The notes under the pieces are model-generated. The model was not told where the DNA came from. It made no database searches and worked only from the letters and a program-made list of their open reading frames with translations. A program made the position numbers and the translations under genes. From NCBI GenBank assembly GCA_036346395.1, contig CM070602.1, positions 14,641,098-14,705,097 on the forward strand: 64,000 nucleotides of DNA, given 5' to 3'. Each line of letters starts with the position of its first letter. Positions within the stretch are counted from its first letter, which is position 1. The DNA comes from Hsuehochloa calcarea. Taxonomy: Eukaryota; Streptophyta; Magnoliopsida; Poales; Poaceae. Positions 10,508 to 23,155 of this stretch are shown here, piece after piece.

Positions 10508-13500
10508 TGTAACATCCCAAAAATTTGGCATGTTTTAAAGTTTTAAAAGAAAAATAACCATTTGAATTTTTCTACTAAAGTTAAAGCTTAATTAGAAATT
10601 TTAGAGATCAAAACAATTTAACATGATTAATTCCAACATCAACTATTATCAAAATTATTTTATTTGGATTCTATGGGCTTAGATATATTTTATAGAATTT
10701 TATAGAATTTTTCTGAGTGCATTTGCTATTTTCTAATTGCCATTTGTATTTTCAGTATTTTATAAAAAGAAAAACATATTAAAATTCCCTCGGAACAGTA
10801 ACAGGCCGAAGCCCATTACTATTCCGAGTCCGGCCCAACTCCCACCCCTCGGCCCATCTCCGCGCCTCCCTCGGCCCAGTTCGCCCGCGCCTCAGCTCCA
10901 CTCCCGTCGTTGGATCTTGATCGCGCTGTCAGCTTCGCCCCCGCGCTTGCCTTCTTCTTCTCTCTCTGCCGGTGGGCCTTCCAGCGCCAGCTCGGTTTCG
11001 TCTTCGTCTCGGACTCGAGAGTCCTGCCGCCCGACGCCGCCGCCTCCCGTCTCCGCCGCTGACTCTCCCTCTCCCGAGGCTATATAAGCACCCCGAGACC
11101 CCATATTCTCCTCGCCCCTCCTTCCTCTTCCGAAGCCCCAAGACGCCTTCGTCTCCCTCGGCTTCCCGTGCGCGCATTGCCGCCGTCTTCGTCTTCGGCT
11201 GCAACCTCGTCGCCGGCGAAATTCTCCGCCTCCAGTCACTCTTCGGCCTCGCCACCGACGCCATCGGCTTCGCATTAGCCCCCGCATCTTGTTGCCGCCC
11301 TCGCCGACACCCCTCGCCGTCTTCCCCTCCGTTGTCGGGCCGTCCGACAAGAGCCCGGTCATCGCCACCACCGCCATCCTCATTGCCGCCGGTGAGTCAG
11401 CACCGCCCAAGTCCTGCCGTCCTCTCCAGAAGCTGCGCAATACTCCCAGCAACGCATTTTTGCTGTCTGCCGCCTCGGCCGTTCGCCGTCGCCGCCGCTC
11501 CCCTCTGTTCTGCCCTTGCCAGCCTGGCGTCTGCGTGGAAGCCAGCCAAGCTGCCACCTCCTCTGATCTGCTGGCGCGGCAGCCCCGTCAACGCCCGCGT
11601 GTCGCCACGCGTGGCGAGCATTGCTCCTCCCAAGCTTTCCCGGTGGACTTGGTCCACGGTGAACGATACCGAGTCATCTTGAGTCGGTATACCTCGGCCT
11701 TTTGCCTCATTGTCGACCATGTGGCGATCTGATCGGTACTACGCATTAATTCCCTTTTTTCCTTTGAAAAATAAATCAGAAATTAAATTAAAATCCAAAT
11801 TAGGGTTTTAATTTATTTTCAATCTTTGAAAGCCCATATCTTTTGCATCCGAACTCCGATTGAGCCCATTCAAATTTGTAAATTCATCTAAATTCGAGCT
11901 CTATTTATTTATCATTTTTATTTAATTTTTGAAGTTGGTTTTATCTCTGCTTGATATTTATTTGTTCTATTTATTTATTTTGCGAGTAGACGTTGCTACT
12001 TCGGGAAGTTTTGAACAAGGAGAAGTACACCATGATCAAGATCAATCCCAGGATTTATTCCAAGGCAAGCCGTAGTCCTTTGATCATATTGATCCTATGA
12101 TTTCAAAAGTATATTATTTTATACAATTGCATGCTATCTTTATATCAACTGTTTTGGGTTTAGTTATTACCTGTTTTCATTATGCCTCCATTGAACATTT
12201 GAATACCATGAATCCTTTGTCACCCTAGCTTGGATAATTTTAGTTGGATATATTTGTATCACCAACTTGGGTATCGTATTAGTGCTTAGTCAAGCCTAGT
12301 CTCGATGGTTTCATCATCACATGTGTCTTAATGATTTAATCTTGACTTAATGATATATGGAATTGTGGTGGTTAGCCACTGTTGTTAAAACTTGTGTACC
12401 ATGACAGGGGATGTCATTGGTTTCTTTTAAACAAAATGGTTTTTACTCAGGCGAGTGGATGGTGGATTGAGGGTGTGGATTTAACACGTTGTGGGTTTGT
12501 GGAAAGATCGCCTGAGTAACTTGTCAAGGACTTAATCTTGTGCGCCATTGAATCGAGCCTTAACAGCACAACCACATGTCCTGTATGGGCGGGACTGGCC
12601 GATTAATCGACAATATCTAATTTCAGTTACATTGTGGAAGAGTGAGTTACGAGTGCGTACTCACTATGGCGCAAGAGGGGGGCCCTGTCTGGTCGGATGG
12701 AGACATTCAGTGTTGAAACCTCGTGAGCGAAACTGGGTTAAGAAGGAGCTTTGTAAAGGCTTTGTCACGTGCTCTAGCCTGCTTACCTAAGGTAGTGAGC
12801 AGTGGTATCGACGGATGCCAAACCAACTAGAGAAGTCTTGTCTTGTGGGTCAAGTCGCACAACCTCTGCGAGTGTGTAAAAACTATTCGAATAGCCGGTA
12901 TCTGCGTGTTATGGGCGTGCTCGGGATTTCACACGGAGATAGAGTTTCTTCTAAAAATCAGTCGGAGTGTGAATGGGAAGTTCACTTGATGAATATAATG
13001 TTTGTTCGGTGAATGGGTAATTCACTTGGTGGTTTGTGTCGATGGGTGAATGGGAGTTCACTTGTCATTGGTTTGGTTGAGAAGTGAATGGTTAGTTCAT
13101 TTGGTTGTTTCAAAGAAATTGCTTAATGTATTTATTATTCTTTTCAATTACATTTCAATCTATTTATTGTATTTGACATAAATCTTGTTTTACGCAAAAG
13201 AACCATCTGACTAACCTTTGGTAAACCTTGCATGAATATTATTTGCATACATTTCCCTACGACTCTTGAGTGCTTTATGTACTCACGGCTCATGCCTTTG
13301 TTAATCAGTTGAAGAATATCAAGCTGCACAGGAGTTCTTCCAGAATCAAGACTTTGAAGGTTTTGCGGATTAGGATGCGTTCTCCACTCGATTGCTGTGG
13401 GCATGTTGATTGGCCTTTCCAAGTTTCTCGTTCATTGCAAGAGTTTATTTGTTTCTTTAGCCTGCGTATAAGTTAAGTAAACCTTGACCATAAGGTCCAG

Positions 13501-13590
13501 TTATTATTATTTTGAGATCTTTCTAGTTAAATCGAATAAATGGATGGTATTTCATCACTGTTTCCTGTGTGAGCTAGCTACTGATCTGGG
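10508..13590 (+). mobile_element. Gypsy 3' LTR, truncated at its 3' end
   Basis: It starts tgtaacatccc after the polypurine tract and follows the same layout as the 2953-7084 LTR. There is an AT-rich start, a GC-rich core with a TATA box at 11081-11088 (tatataag), and a tail ending in ctactgatctggga, which aligns with 7018-7033 of the solo LTR. The last ~60 bp expected before a terminal ...ACA are absent. Instead the sequence switches near 13590 to the tandem-array repeat (gttgtatgtggaaagacc). Confidence 0.75.
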
Positions 13591-13622
13591 ACTGTTGTAT
13601 GTGGAAAGACCATTTAAACTTG
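13591..13622 (+). repeat. Fragment of the ~0.8-kb array unit left of the Copia element
   Basis: gttgtatgtggaaagacc and the following bases match 20620-20648. There the sequence continues into the repeat that begins on the far side of the Copia element at 19820. The Copia element thus appears to sit inside the array. Confidence 0.65.
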
Positions 13623-14326
13623 ACGAATAGCTAGCAGTAACGGTGCAGTTACTAGTGAATTATGGTTGCGGTTACTTTCGAGTAATGGAGGCAGTTGCTA
13701 GTGACTAATGGCTGCAGTTACTAGTCTCTTCGTTTTTGCTGTTACTGAGGAGGAGAATAAAAGAAAGGCTCTCTACTCCATAAAAAAGGGATACAAAATA
13801 CTTGGTCTGGTTCGGTTCTTTGTTGTTGCTGCTCTCTGCAATCTCCGGTTCAGAACCTTGCGCGCAGAAGGCTCTGGGCGAGTAGGCCTCCGAAACTCCG
13901 TCGTCGAATACACCTTTCGGGTAGGCAGGCGATCAAGTTTTGGGGCGCATTAGCGCGATGCGCTCATTCTGTGACTTCGTCTTCATCCTGGTGGTGAACT
14001 GCCCGCGATACTGCACGGCGAACATCTTCCTGCATCACGCCTCGTCATGCATCACGCCTCGATCGACTACATCGAATAGGCCATCATGTCGACTGATGGT
14101 AACGGCGCATCCGGTGTCACCGACATCGGCCCCGCCAGAGGTATACCACGAGAACTTATCGATGTATTTGTTTACGTGCGCTATGAATATGTTAATAGGA
14201 TCTGCATTATCCTGTTCATTAGCGAATGTGAATACATCATTGTTGAATCACTCATGCTTTTGTTTGTCATGTTTTATATGCTTAATTTCGGATTAAAATA
14301 TGCCAAAATTGACTAGATTTTCAACA
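13623..14326 (+). repeat. Copia 5' LTR (partial)
   Basis: Aligns with 19112-19819 with point differences and small indels, sharing agttactagtctcttcg, tactccataaaa and gactagattttcaaca. It begins abruptly at acgaatag, in the middle of the LTR. Its ...caaca end is kept. Confidence 0.85.
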
Positions 14327-14449
14327 ATCCAAAAACTTGATAGGTCTTTTTCGGTAGTTGGCTTTCTTTGCGTCGCTTAAGCGCAACCTCGGTTTGATGG
14401 TTCCAATTTTAAGAGATGGCGTGCACTTGCTATCCTGTGGTTTCTTGCC

Positions 14450-15140
14450 ATGGAATGTTTTCATGTTGCACAAGGCAAGCCCGTGAGCCTCTATCTGCGA
14501 GGACGACGCAAGTTCAATTTAGCGGATAACTTGTTTCGAGTGCACTTGTCAACATCTTGGCGAGATAACATTGTGGATGTGTACATGCATTTGCCTACGG
14601 GCAAGAGATGTGGGATGTACTTGAGGCCAAGTTCGGAGTTTCCGATCTTTGGCGATGAGTTGTATGTCATGGAGCGCTTCTATGACTACAAGATGGTCGA
14701 TGACCGTTACGTAGTAGAACAAGCTCATGAGATTCGAGCACCGCAAAGGAGCTTGAGCATAATAAGTGTGAGTTCTGGGACAAGTTTGTGGTGGCGGTAT
14801 TATCGCCAAGTTACCACCTTCTTGGTCGGATTTTGCTACCTCTCTAAAACACAAGAGGCGGGAGTTGGTGTTCTTGATCTCATTGGCACTCTTGGTGTTG
14901 AAGAGAAGGCAAGCATAAAAGATACTCGTGGCAAGAAAGTTCTTCTTGAGGAGGTTCTAGTGCCAATTTGGTGCGTAAGAAAAACCCTCGGGCTATCCAC
15001 AATAAGAAGAAAAATAAGCCTTTGTCAAGCCTAAGGCTATCTTGAGTTTAAGAAGAAAGGCAAAGGAAATGGCGGTACGCTTTGTGTGCGGTGATTACGC
15101 CATTGGGCTAAGTTGTCCAGACCGCAAGGATAAGCGAAGA
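14450..15140 (+). pseudogene. Copia gag remnant
   Basis: Read across frameshifts, this contains NIVDVYMHLPTGK, ELYVMERFYDYKMVDDRYV, a LIGTLGVEEKA segment and lysine-rich KKNK sequence. Those are typical of the UBN2-type capsid region of plant Copia gag. A broken zinc-knuckle region (CGDYA) lies near 15085-15110. The longest single frame (14450-15034, 194 aa) mixes gag and out-of-frame sequence. Confidence 0.65.
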
Positions 15141-15214
15141 AGTCGATAACATGATTATTAGTGATCTTTGGAAGAACATCGAGTGCGGTAATTATTTACC
15201 TCTGAGTTCTCTCT

Positions 15215-15595
15215 TTTGTCAATCACACGAGTGGTGGGTTGACACGGTGCTAATATTCATGTGTGTCTGATATTTCCTTATTTTCATCTTATCGTCTGTC
15301 GAGGTTGCTCCTTGTTGATGGGGAGCGGATCGCATGCATTTGTTCATGGTGTTGGTATGGTCGATCTGAAGTTTACTTGGGAAAGACCGTGCGGTGAAGA
15401 ACGTCTGACATGTCCCTCAATAAAGAAGAATCTCGTCGGCGGATCTCTCTTGTGTAGAGATGGTTTTAGGCTTACATTTGAGTCCAATAAATGTGTCGTG
15501 TCCAAGTATGGAACATTTGTTGGTAAAGGTTATGAGCGGAGGCTTGTTTCGTTTCTCTTTGATGGATTCCTATAATAAAGTTGTGAACCATGTGT
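15215..15595 (+). pseudogene. Copia protease remnant
   Basis: WWVDT is seen at the usual place, but the base that should complete the D-T-G-A active site is missing near 15243. Downstream segments SIKKNLVGGSLLCRDGF and LTFESNKCVVSKYGTFVGKGY match the sequence between protease and the pre-integrase domain. The enzyme would be non-functional. Confidence 0.65.
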
Positions 15596-15599
15596 GTAA

Positions 15600-16495
15600 C
15601 GATGATGATGAATCTAATGTTTGGCATTCACGACTTTGTCATGTTAACTTTGGGTGTATGACGCTCTTAGCCAATATGAGTTTAATCCCGAAATTCACTT
15701 TGGTCAAAGGTTCTAAGTGCCATACGTGTGTTCAATCGAAACAACCTCGCAAGCCTCACAAGGCAGCAAAAGAGGCAAGGAATTTGGCACCGTTAGAACT
15801 CATTCATTCCGATTTGTGCGAGATGAATGGCGTGTTGACTAAAGGTGGAAAGAAATATTTCATGACGCTTATAGATGATTGCACTAGATTTTGCTATGTG
15901 TATTTATTAAAAACAAAAGATGAAGCATTTGATTTCTTTAAGATCTATAAAGCTGAAGTAGAAAACCAACTTGAGAGGAAAATCTAGCGGGTAAGGTCTG
16001 ATCGTGGGGGAGAGTATTTTTCAAATGAGTTTACTTTATTTTGCGAGGAACATGGAATTATTCATGAGAGGACGCCTCCCTATTCTCCCGAATCAAACGG
16101 GGTTGCCAAAAGAAAGAATCACACTCTAACTGATTTGGTTAACGCCATGTTAGACACTGCGGGACTTTCTAAGGAATGGTGGGGTGAGGCTATATTGACC
16201 GCGTGTCATATCCTGAATAGAGTTCCTACAAAGAATAAAGAAGTAACACCATTCGAGGAATGGGAAAAGAAGAAGTTGACTCTCTCATACTTGCGCACCT
16301 GGGGATTTTTGGCCAAAGTTAACGTGCCAATTGTCAAGAAGCGCAAACTTGGACCAAAAACCGTAGATTGTGTATTTCTTGGTTATGCTATGCAGCGTGG
16401 GTTATAGGTTCTTAATTATAAAAGCTGGAGTACTGACGTGCGTGTTGGTACAATCATAGAGTCCAGAGATGCTACATTTTTGAGAATGAATTTCC
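15600..16495 (+). pseudogene. Copia pre-integrase and integrase remnant
   Basis: WHSRLCHVN and the HTCVQSKQ segment mark the zinc-binding pre-integrase domain. LIHSDLCEM and FMTLIDDCTRF mark the integrase core. An in-frame TAG at 15985-15987 follows EVENQLERKI. The core then continues VRSDRGGEYFSNEF and SPESNGVAKRKN, which supplies the second acidic residue and the expected glutamate region (usually NGVAERKN; here K replaces the catalytic-region E). It stops after VFLGYAM. Confidence 0.8.
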
Positions 16496-16779
16496 TATGA
16501 AATGTGATGTACCTAGCTCATCTAGTCAAGAACCTATAATTTCCCTTGATTCTTTTGTGCCGATAGAACATGTTGAACAAGCGCCTATGGAAAATCCGAG
16601 GAGGATAACAATGAAGTTACTCGAAAGAGTAAGAGACAGTATTGCAAAATCTTTTGGTGATGATTTCATTGTATACCTCATGGATGACACTCCAAGAACC
16701 ATTGAAGAGGCATATTCTTCTCACGATCTTGACTCTTTGGAAGGAAGCGATGCAGTGAGATGGATTCTATTATGTCTAA

Positions 16780-17510
16780 TGGAACTTGGGAGATCGTTGA
16801 CCGTCCTTATGGGTGTAAACACAGTAGGATGTAAATGGGTTTTCAAGAAAAAGCTTAGGCTGATGGTACAATTGAAAAGTACAAGGCAAGGCTTGTGGCC
16901 AAGGGTTATACTCGAGAAAGAAGGCGAGGATTTCTTTGATACTTATTCACCAAGTTGCCGATTGACCACAATTCGAGTACTACTTGCCTGGTCGCTTCTC
17001 ATGGTCTTCTCGTTCATCAAATGGGCGTTAAGACACTTTCCTAAATGGAGAGTTGGAGGAGGAGATTTATATGGATCGACCAGACGGGTTTGTGGTAGAA
17101 GGTCAAGAAGGAAAGGTGTGCAAGTTATTAAAATCTTTGTATGGCTTAAAGCAAGCACCTAAGCAATGGCATGAGAAGTTCGACAGAACTTTGACATCTG
17201 GCAGCTTTGTTGTGAATGAAGCCGACGGATGTGTGTACTATCGCTATGGTGGGGAGAAGGAGTGATCTTGTGCTTGTATGTTGATGACATCTCGATTTTT
17301 GGGACCAACCTCAATGTGATTGAGGAGGTCAAGGACTTTCTGTCCAAGAGTTTTGAAATGAAAGATTTGGTAGTGGCTGATGTAATTCTTAACATTAAGC
17401 TCTTGAGAGGAGGTGATGGTGGGGTTACACTTGTGCAATCCCATTATGTGGAGAAGGTCTTGAGTCGCTTTGGTTATAGTATTGCAAGCTGTTTCTACTC
17501 CTTATGATCC
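16780..17510 (+). pseudogene. Copia reverse transcriptase remnant
   Basis: TVGCKWVFKKKL, EEEIYMDRPDGFVVEGQE, SLYGLKQAPKQWHEKFD and the catalytic CLYVDDISIFG (near 17275) are present in order but in three frames, with a stop at 17263-17265 just before the YVDD box. Family and order are clear; the enzyme is dead. Confidence 0.8.
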
Positions 17511-17569
17511 TAGTGTGTTATTGAGGAAAACCAGAAGAATAACAAGGATCAATTGAGATACTCCCATTA

Positions 17570-18218
17570 TTGGCTCATTGATGTATTTAGCTAGTGCTAC
17601 GAGGCTCGACATCTCGTTTCTTTGTGAGCAAGCTAAAGCTGGTTTATTTGAATCAGGAGATGATCATTGGCGTGCTCTTGAGAGAGTGATGCGCTATCTA
17701 AAGGCAACCATGAGCTATGGCATTCACTATCTTTGGTACCCAAAGGTACTAAAGGGCTCTGATGATTCAAACCGGATCTCGATCTTGATGAGATAAAAGC
17801 CACGAGTGGATATGTGTTCACACTTGGAGGTGGTCTTTGTTTCTGGAAGTCTTGCAAGCGCACCATCTTAACGAGGTCAACAATGGAAGCAGAACTCACG
17901 GCGTTAGATATCATGCTTGTTGAAGTGAGTGGCCGTGAACTCCTTATGGATTTGCCGGTGGTTGAAAAACCGTCTGGCTATCCTAATGAACTGTGATAAT
18001 CGATCGTAATTATCAAGGTGAGCAGTTCTAAGGACAACATGAAGTCATCTAGGCATGTTAAGAGGCGGTTGAAGTCTGTCAGAAAGCTGAAAAACTCCGG
18101 AGTGATAGCACTGGACTATGTCCAGACAGCTAAGAATCTGGCCGACCAATTTACAAAGGGTTTATCACGTAATGTGATAGATAGTGCATCGAGTGAGATG
18201 GGCCTGAGACCCACGTGA
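17570..18218 (+). pseudogene. Copia RNase H remnant
   Basis: MMYLASATRLDISF begins the connection to RNase H. Later segments ATSGYVFTLGGGLCFW (frame-shifted), TRSTMEAELTAL and LADQFTKGLSRNVI are landmarks of Copia RNase H. Several stops interrupt the reading (17796, 17996). Confidence 0.75.
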
Positions 18219-18758
18219 GTCATACCATAGTGGTAACTTTGTTCTCGTGATCGGAGATCCGTGAAGTAGGATGATGAAACAAGTCGTTGGTTGGTGGGAG
18301 GAGAGACCTTTACAAGGCTCATTTCTTCAATGATGCGCTTCTTTCCTATTCTGTATGACAGGTTGGTTTTACCTTAATGTGATCCGAGTGGCTTATTTAA
18401 AGCAGAGATGTCGGCCCACAGGACATCTTAGAAGGAACACACCTATATGAGTTCGACTGCTGGTCACAGTCTATGAGATTTGGGTGATCTCTAGATACTC
18501 ATGAATAGGCCTGGAGTATGACTTATACGCTCCAACCAGAGGGGATGCTTTAGGCAGCCTAGTACTAGTAAAGGAATTAGGTAAAATTTGTTCACACAAA
18601 ATTGTCAATTCAAGGCATATTCCATTGTTCAGTTGTGGATGAGTGTAACTCCTTTCCTAGGTGGATGTTCAACTTAACAGTCTCCATCGAAAACTGGTAT
18701 ATCAAAACAACAGCAGGACTGAGAGCATTTCTTGTGTGCCTTGAAATTTGGTGGGGAT
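18219..18758 (+). other. Copia 3' non-coding region with polypurine tract
   Basis: No frame of note. The end, ggtggggat at 18750-18758, directly precedes the LTR start tgttgg and serves as a plausible polypurine tract. Confidence 0.6.
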
Positions 18759-19819
18759 TGTTGGATTAATTGGGCTTGGACCATTTTAATTTAGCAATTA
18801 ATCAAATGAAATTCCTAGGCCCACATGGAAAAATTGATTAGTCCCATATGGAGAATTGAATGGGAGTTACACCACTTTAAAAGGTGGAATGTGGTAAACC
18901 CCTTGTGCAATTGGAGAGCACAGACACGCAGCAGCGCCTTCGCTCGCCTCGCCTCGCCTCACCACGCCGCGCCGTGCCGTGCGGTGCGGTGCGTGTGCAT
19001 GCGTGTGTGTGTGTGCGTGCGTGCGTGCGCACGCAGGCATGTCGGGTGCAGGCGCGTTTTTCTTTATCTATTCGAAAATCGAAAGCGACCGACTCGCGAT
19101 AAATATCATTAACGAATAGTGGCGATAGCAGTGCGATTACTAGTGAATTATGGCTGCGGTTACTTTCGAGTAATGGAGGCAGTTGCTAGTGACTAATGGC
19201 TGCAGTTACTAGTCTCTTCGTTTTTGCTGTTACTGAGGAGGAGAATAAAAGAAAGGCTCTCTACTCCATAAAAAGGGATCTGAGAATACTTGGTGCAGTT
19301 CGGTTCTTTGTTGTTGCTTTGCTCTGCAATCTCGGTTCGAGAACCTTGCGCTTGAAGGCTCGGCGAGTAGGCCTCGAAACTCCGTCCGTCCGAGTACACG
19401 CTTTCGGGTAGGCAGGCGATCAAGTTTTGGGGAGCGCGTTAGCACGACTGCTCATTCTGTGACTTCGTCTTCATCCTGGTGGTGAACTGCTCGCGATACT
19501 GCACGGCGAACATCTTCCTGCATCACGCCTCGTCATGCATCACGCCTCGATCGACTACATCGAATAGGCCATCATGTCGACTGATGGTAACGGCGCATCC
19601 GGTGTCACCGACACTGGCCCCGCCCGAGGGTATACCCTGAGAACTTATATGATGTATTTGTTTCTGTGTGCTATGAATATGTTAATAGGATCTGCTGTTA
19701 TCCTGTTCATTAGCGAATGTGAATACATCATTGTTGAATCACTCATGCTTTTGTTTGTCATGTTTTATATGCTTAATTTCTGGATTAAAATATGCCGAAA
19801 ATTGACTAGATTTTCAACA
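18759..19819 (+). repeat. Copia 3' LTR (complete, ~1.06 kb)
   Basis: Runs from tgttggattaattggg to ttttcaaca and so has TG...CA ends. It contains a (tg)n/(cg)n-rich stretch at 18960-19040. Downstream array sequence resumes at 19820. Confidence 0.8.
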
Positions 19820-22800
19820 TGTTGTATGTGTGGGAAGACCATATATGCACAAACTCAATTAGATATTAATGAAACTATCTTTAAAAAGATGAATAATACA
19901 CTTGTTCCCTTCCCAAAAAAAAAACTCGTGTGTGGTATATGATTGTGTGGAGCATGATATCCTTGTCCTGTTGAAACACCCAAGATCAGCAGAGTTGTCC
20001 GCACACCATCTCTATCTGCATATTGTCGATCACACCCCACAATGATTTGCTCACGTCACGGGCTAATTTAGACGTGGTCAAGGAGTTGTTGCTTGGACCA
20101 GAGACCCTGAAGGAACCGATAGACAGGGGAAATAACTCAAGCAGATGTGGTTACCTGAGGGTCACAAAGACGAAAGAGTTCTCTCAGATATTCATGGCTA
20201 GAAGTCTATAATCTAGTTTGCGACCATGAAGAATCGTGACAAAAAGAGGTGAAATCTGCAAGGTTAGAGTTTGGGACTAAAGGATAGGAGGTAGGAGATG
20301 AAAGTTAGAGTCATCATTTTCGGATCGAGGGATTGAAGAGAGGAGACAAGAAATCGGGGGTTAGGGTTTGGGATTAGGCATAAAGGGTGGAGACAAGAGC
20401 AGGTAAATAGGCGGTGTGCGATCTTTCTTGATTTTTTGCTAGCCTGGTGAAATGTATTACTGCCACCTTGTGCAATAGATATATTCCTTGGAATGCAACA
20501 TATATAGAAGTTGTTACATATAGTTAGTTTCTACGGAGTGTGACATAAATGTGTGCGTATTGTAGGTGTGTGGGAATACCATATATAAACTTGTGTGTGT
20601 ACTGCACCCGTGTGTTTGTGTTGTATGTGGAAAGACCATTTAAACTTGTGTATGTTGTATGTGTGGGAAGACCATATATGCACAAACTCAATTAGAAATT
20701 AATGAAACTATCTTTAAAAGATAAATAATACACTTGTTCCTGCCAAAAAAACTCGTGTGTGCTATATGATTGTGTGGAGCATGATATCCTCATCCTGCTG
20801 AAACACCCAAGATCAGCAGAGTTGTCCGCACACCATCTCTATCTGCATATTGTCGATCACACCCCACAATGATTTGCTCATGTCGCAGGCTAATTCAGAC
20901 GTGGTCAAGAAGTTGTTGCTTGGACCAAAGACCCTGAAGGAACCGATAGATAGGGGAAATAACTCAAGCAGATGTGGTTACCCAAGGGTCACAAAAACGA
21001 AAGAGTTCTATCGGATATTCATGGCTAGAAGTTTATAATCTAGTTGGCGACCGTGAAGAATTGTGACAAAAAGAGGCGAAATCTGCAAGGTTAGGGTTTG
21101 GGACTAAAGGATAGGAGGTAGGAGATGAAAGTTAGAGTCATGATTTTCGGATCGAGGGATTGAAGAGAGGAGACGAGAATTCCGGGGTTAGGGTTTGGGA
21201 TTAGGCGTAAAAGGATGGAGACAAGAGCAGGTAAATAGGCGGTGCGATCTTTCTTGATTTTTTTTGCTAGCCTAGTGAAATGTATTATTGCCACCTTGTG
21301 CAATAGATATATTCCTTGGAATGCAAATCATATATAGAAGTTGTTACATATAGTTAGTTTGTACGGAGTGTGACAGCAATGTGTGTGTATTGTAGGTGTG
21401 TAGGAATACTATATATAAACACGCGCGCGCGTGTGTGTTCTATGTGGAAAGACCATTTAAACTTGTGTGTTATGCATGGGAAGACCATATATATAGAAAG
21501 TCGATAAGAAATTATCTTTTGAAGTATAATAGATGCTAACCTGAGGATCAGATATCTGGTGAGCGTTTGTCACATCCCAAACGATGATTCTCTCATCTTG
21601 TAGAGTATTTTAAAAGTGGCTAAGAAGCAACTTATTCAACCAAAGTCACTGAAGGAACCAATATATAGGGAAATAGCTCGAGCAGACATGGTTGCTTGAG
21701 GTCCACAAAGACAGAAGAGTGTTCTTGGATATTCATGGATATAAGTCTAGAATCTAGTCAGTGGTAGTTAGGAATCGGGCCAAAGAGAAGGATAATCTGC
21801 ATGGTTAGGGTTTGGGGTTAAAGGATAGGAGGCATGAGACAAAAGTTTGAGTTAGGGTTTTAGGATTGGGGATTGAAGGGAGTAGACAAGAATTTAGGGT
21901 TAGGGTTTGGGATTTGAGGTAGAAGGGAGGAGACGAGAGCGTGTAAATAGGCGATGTGTGAGTTTTCTTGCTTTCATTTTTTGCTAGCTCGGTGCAATGT
22001 ATTGTTGTCTCCTTGTGCCATGCATATATTCCTTGGAATGCGAAACATATATATAAGTTGTTACATATAGTTAGTTTTTACGGAGTGTGATAGAAATGTG
22101 TATGTACTGTAGGTGTGTGGAAATATCATATATAAACTTGTGTTGATAGAAATGTGTATGTATTGTAGGTGTGTGGGAATATCATATATAATCTTTTGTT
22201 TGTGCATGCACGTTTGTGTTGTGTTCTCTGTGGAAGAGACCATTTACACTTGTGTGTTATTTGTGGGAAGATCATATATACAGAAACTCAATAAAATAAT
22301 ATTGAAATTATCTTTGAAACGATAATATACGCTAACCTGGGCTTCAGACATCTCGTGAGAATTGGCATTCTAAATGATTTTATCATCTCGCGGGCTAATT
22401 TAGAAGTGGCCAAGGAGCAATTGCTTCAACTAGAGTCGTTGAAGGAACCAATAGACATGGGAAAGAGCTTTAGTAGATGTGGTTGCTTGAGGGCCACAAA
22501 TTTGGAAAAGTGCTCTCGGATATTCATGGCTAGAAGCCTAGAATCTAGTTGGTGGCGGTCAGGAATTGGGCCAAAGAGAGGCAAAATCAACATGGTTCGG
22601 ATTGGGGGATTGAAGGGATTATACGACAATTCGGGGTTATGGTTTGGGATTGGAGGTAGAAGGGAGGAGACGATAACAGGTAAATAGGCGGTGTGTGATC
22701 TTTCTTGCTTTTTTTGCTAGCTTGATGCAATGTATTGTTTCCTACTTGTGGCTTAGATATATTCCTTGGTTGTTACGTATAGTTAGTTTATACAGAGTGT

Positions 22801-23060
22801 GACAGAATTGTGTGCGTATTGTAGGTGTGTGGGAATACCTTATATAAACTTGTGTGTGCGCGCGCACACAAGTGTGTGTGTTGTGTTCTATGTGGAAAGA
22901 TCATTTAAACTTGTGTGTTGTATGTGTGTTATGTGTGAGAAGACCACACATATAAACACTCGATAAGAAATTAATGAAATTAACTTTTAAAAGATAAATA
23001 ATATACTTGTGTGCAATATATGATTGTGTGGAGTATAAGGATGTGTGCAATGTTACTAAG
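19820..23060 (+). repeat. Tandem array of ~0.7-0.83-kb units (four units plus a partial)
   Basis: Unit starts fall near 19820, 20653, 21470, 22254 and 22920, each marked by a tgtgtgggaagaccatata-like word. The first two units are very similar; units 3 and 4 are more diverged and shorter. Each unit carries, in order, gatatatgattgtgtgg-like sequence, a block with gaaggaaccgatagacagg and agcagatgtggttac, ggttagggtttggg motifs (telo-box AAACCCTAA on the other strand), a (tg)n-rich stretch, and aaagaccatttaaactt. A 62-aa frame recurs in units 1 and 2 (20023, 20850) and in altered form later; I do not recognise it and doubt that it is coding. The block with ccttgtcctg and aacacccaagat also occurs once at 30241-30340, upstream of the RRM gene. 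Confidence 0.8.
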
Positions 23061-23155
23061 AAGTAGAGGCTAAAATCTTTTGGCTTTGGCCTCTCCATAC
23101 TCAAAACTTTGCAGGGGCGAGGCTAACAAAAAATGGAGCCGAAGCAAGTTGAGGG

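Larger units (their letters stand above)
13623..19819 (+). mobile_element. Copia LTR retrotransposon, decayed, 5' LTR truncated
   Basis: The two LTRs are 13623-14326 and 18759-19819. Between them lie remains of gag, protease, integrase, reverse transcriptase and RNase H, in the Copia order (integrase before RT). The 5' LTR lacks the first ~353 bp present in the 3' copy. No canonical primer-binding site follows the 5' LTR. All coding parts carry stops or frameshifts, so it cannot move by itself. Confidence 0.85.

Noticed and set aside
10737..11732. GC-rich frames up to 236 aa
   Set aside because: Same situation in the second Gypsy LTR, around its TATA box.
20023..21038. 62-aa frame repeated in array units
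   Set aside because: Conserved only because the units are copies; units 3 and 4 do not keep a comparable frame and no family is recognised.
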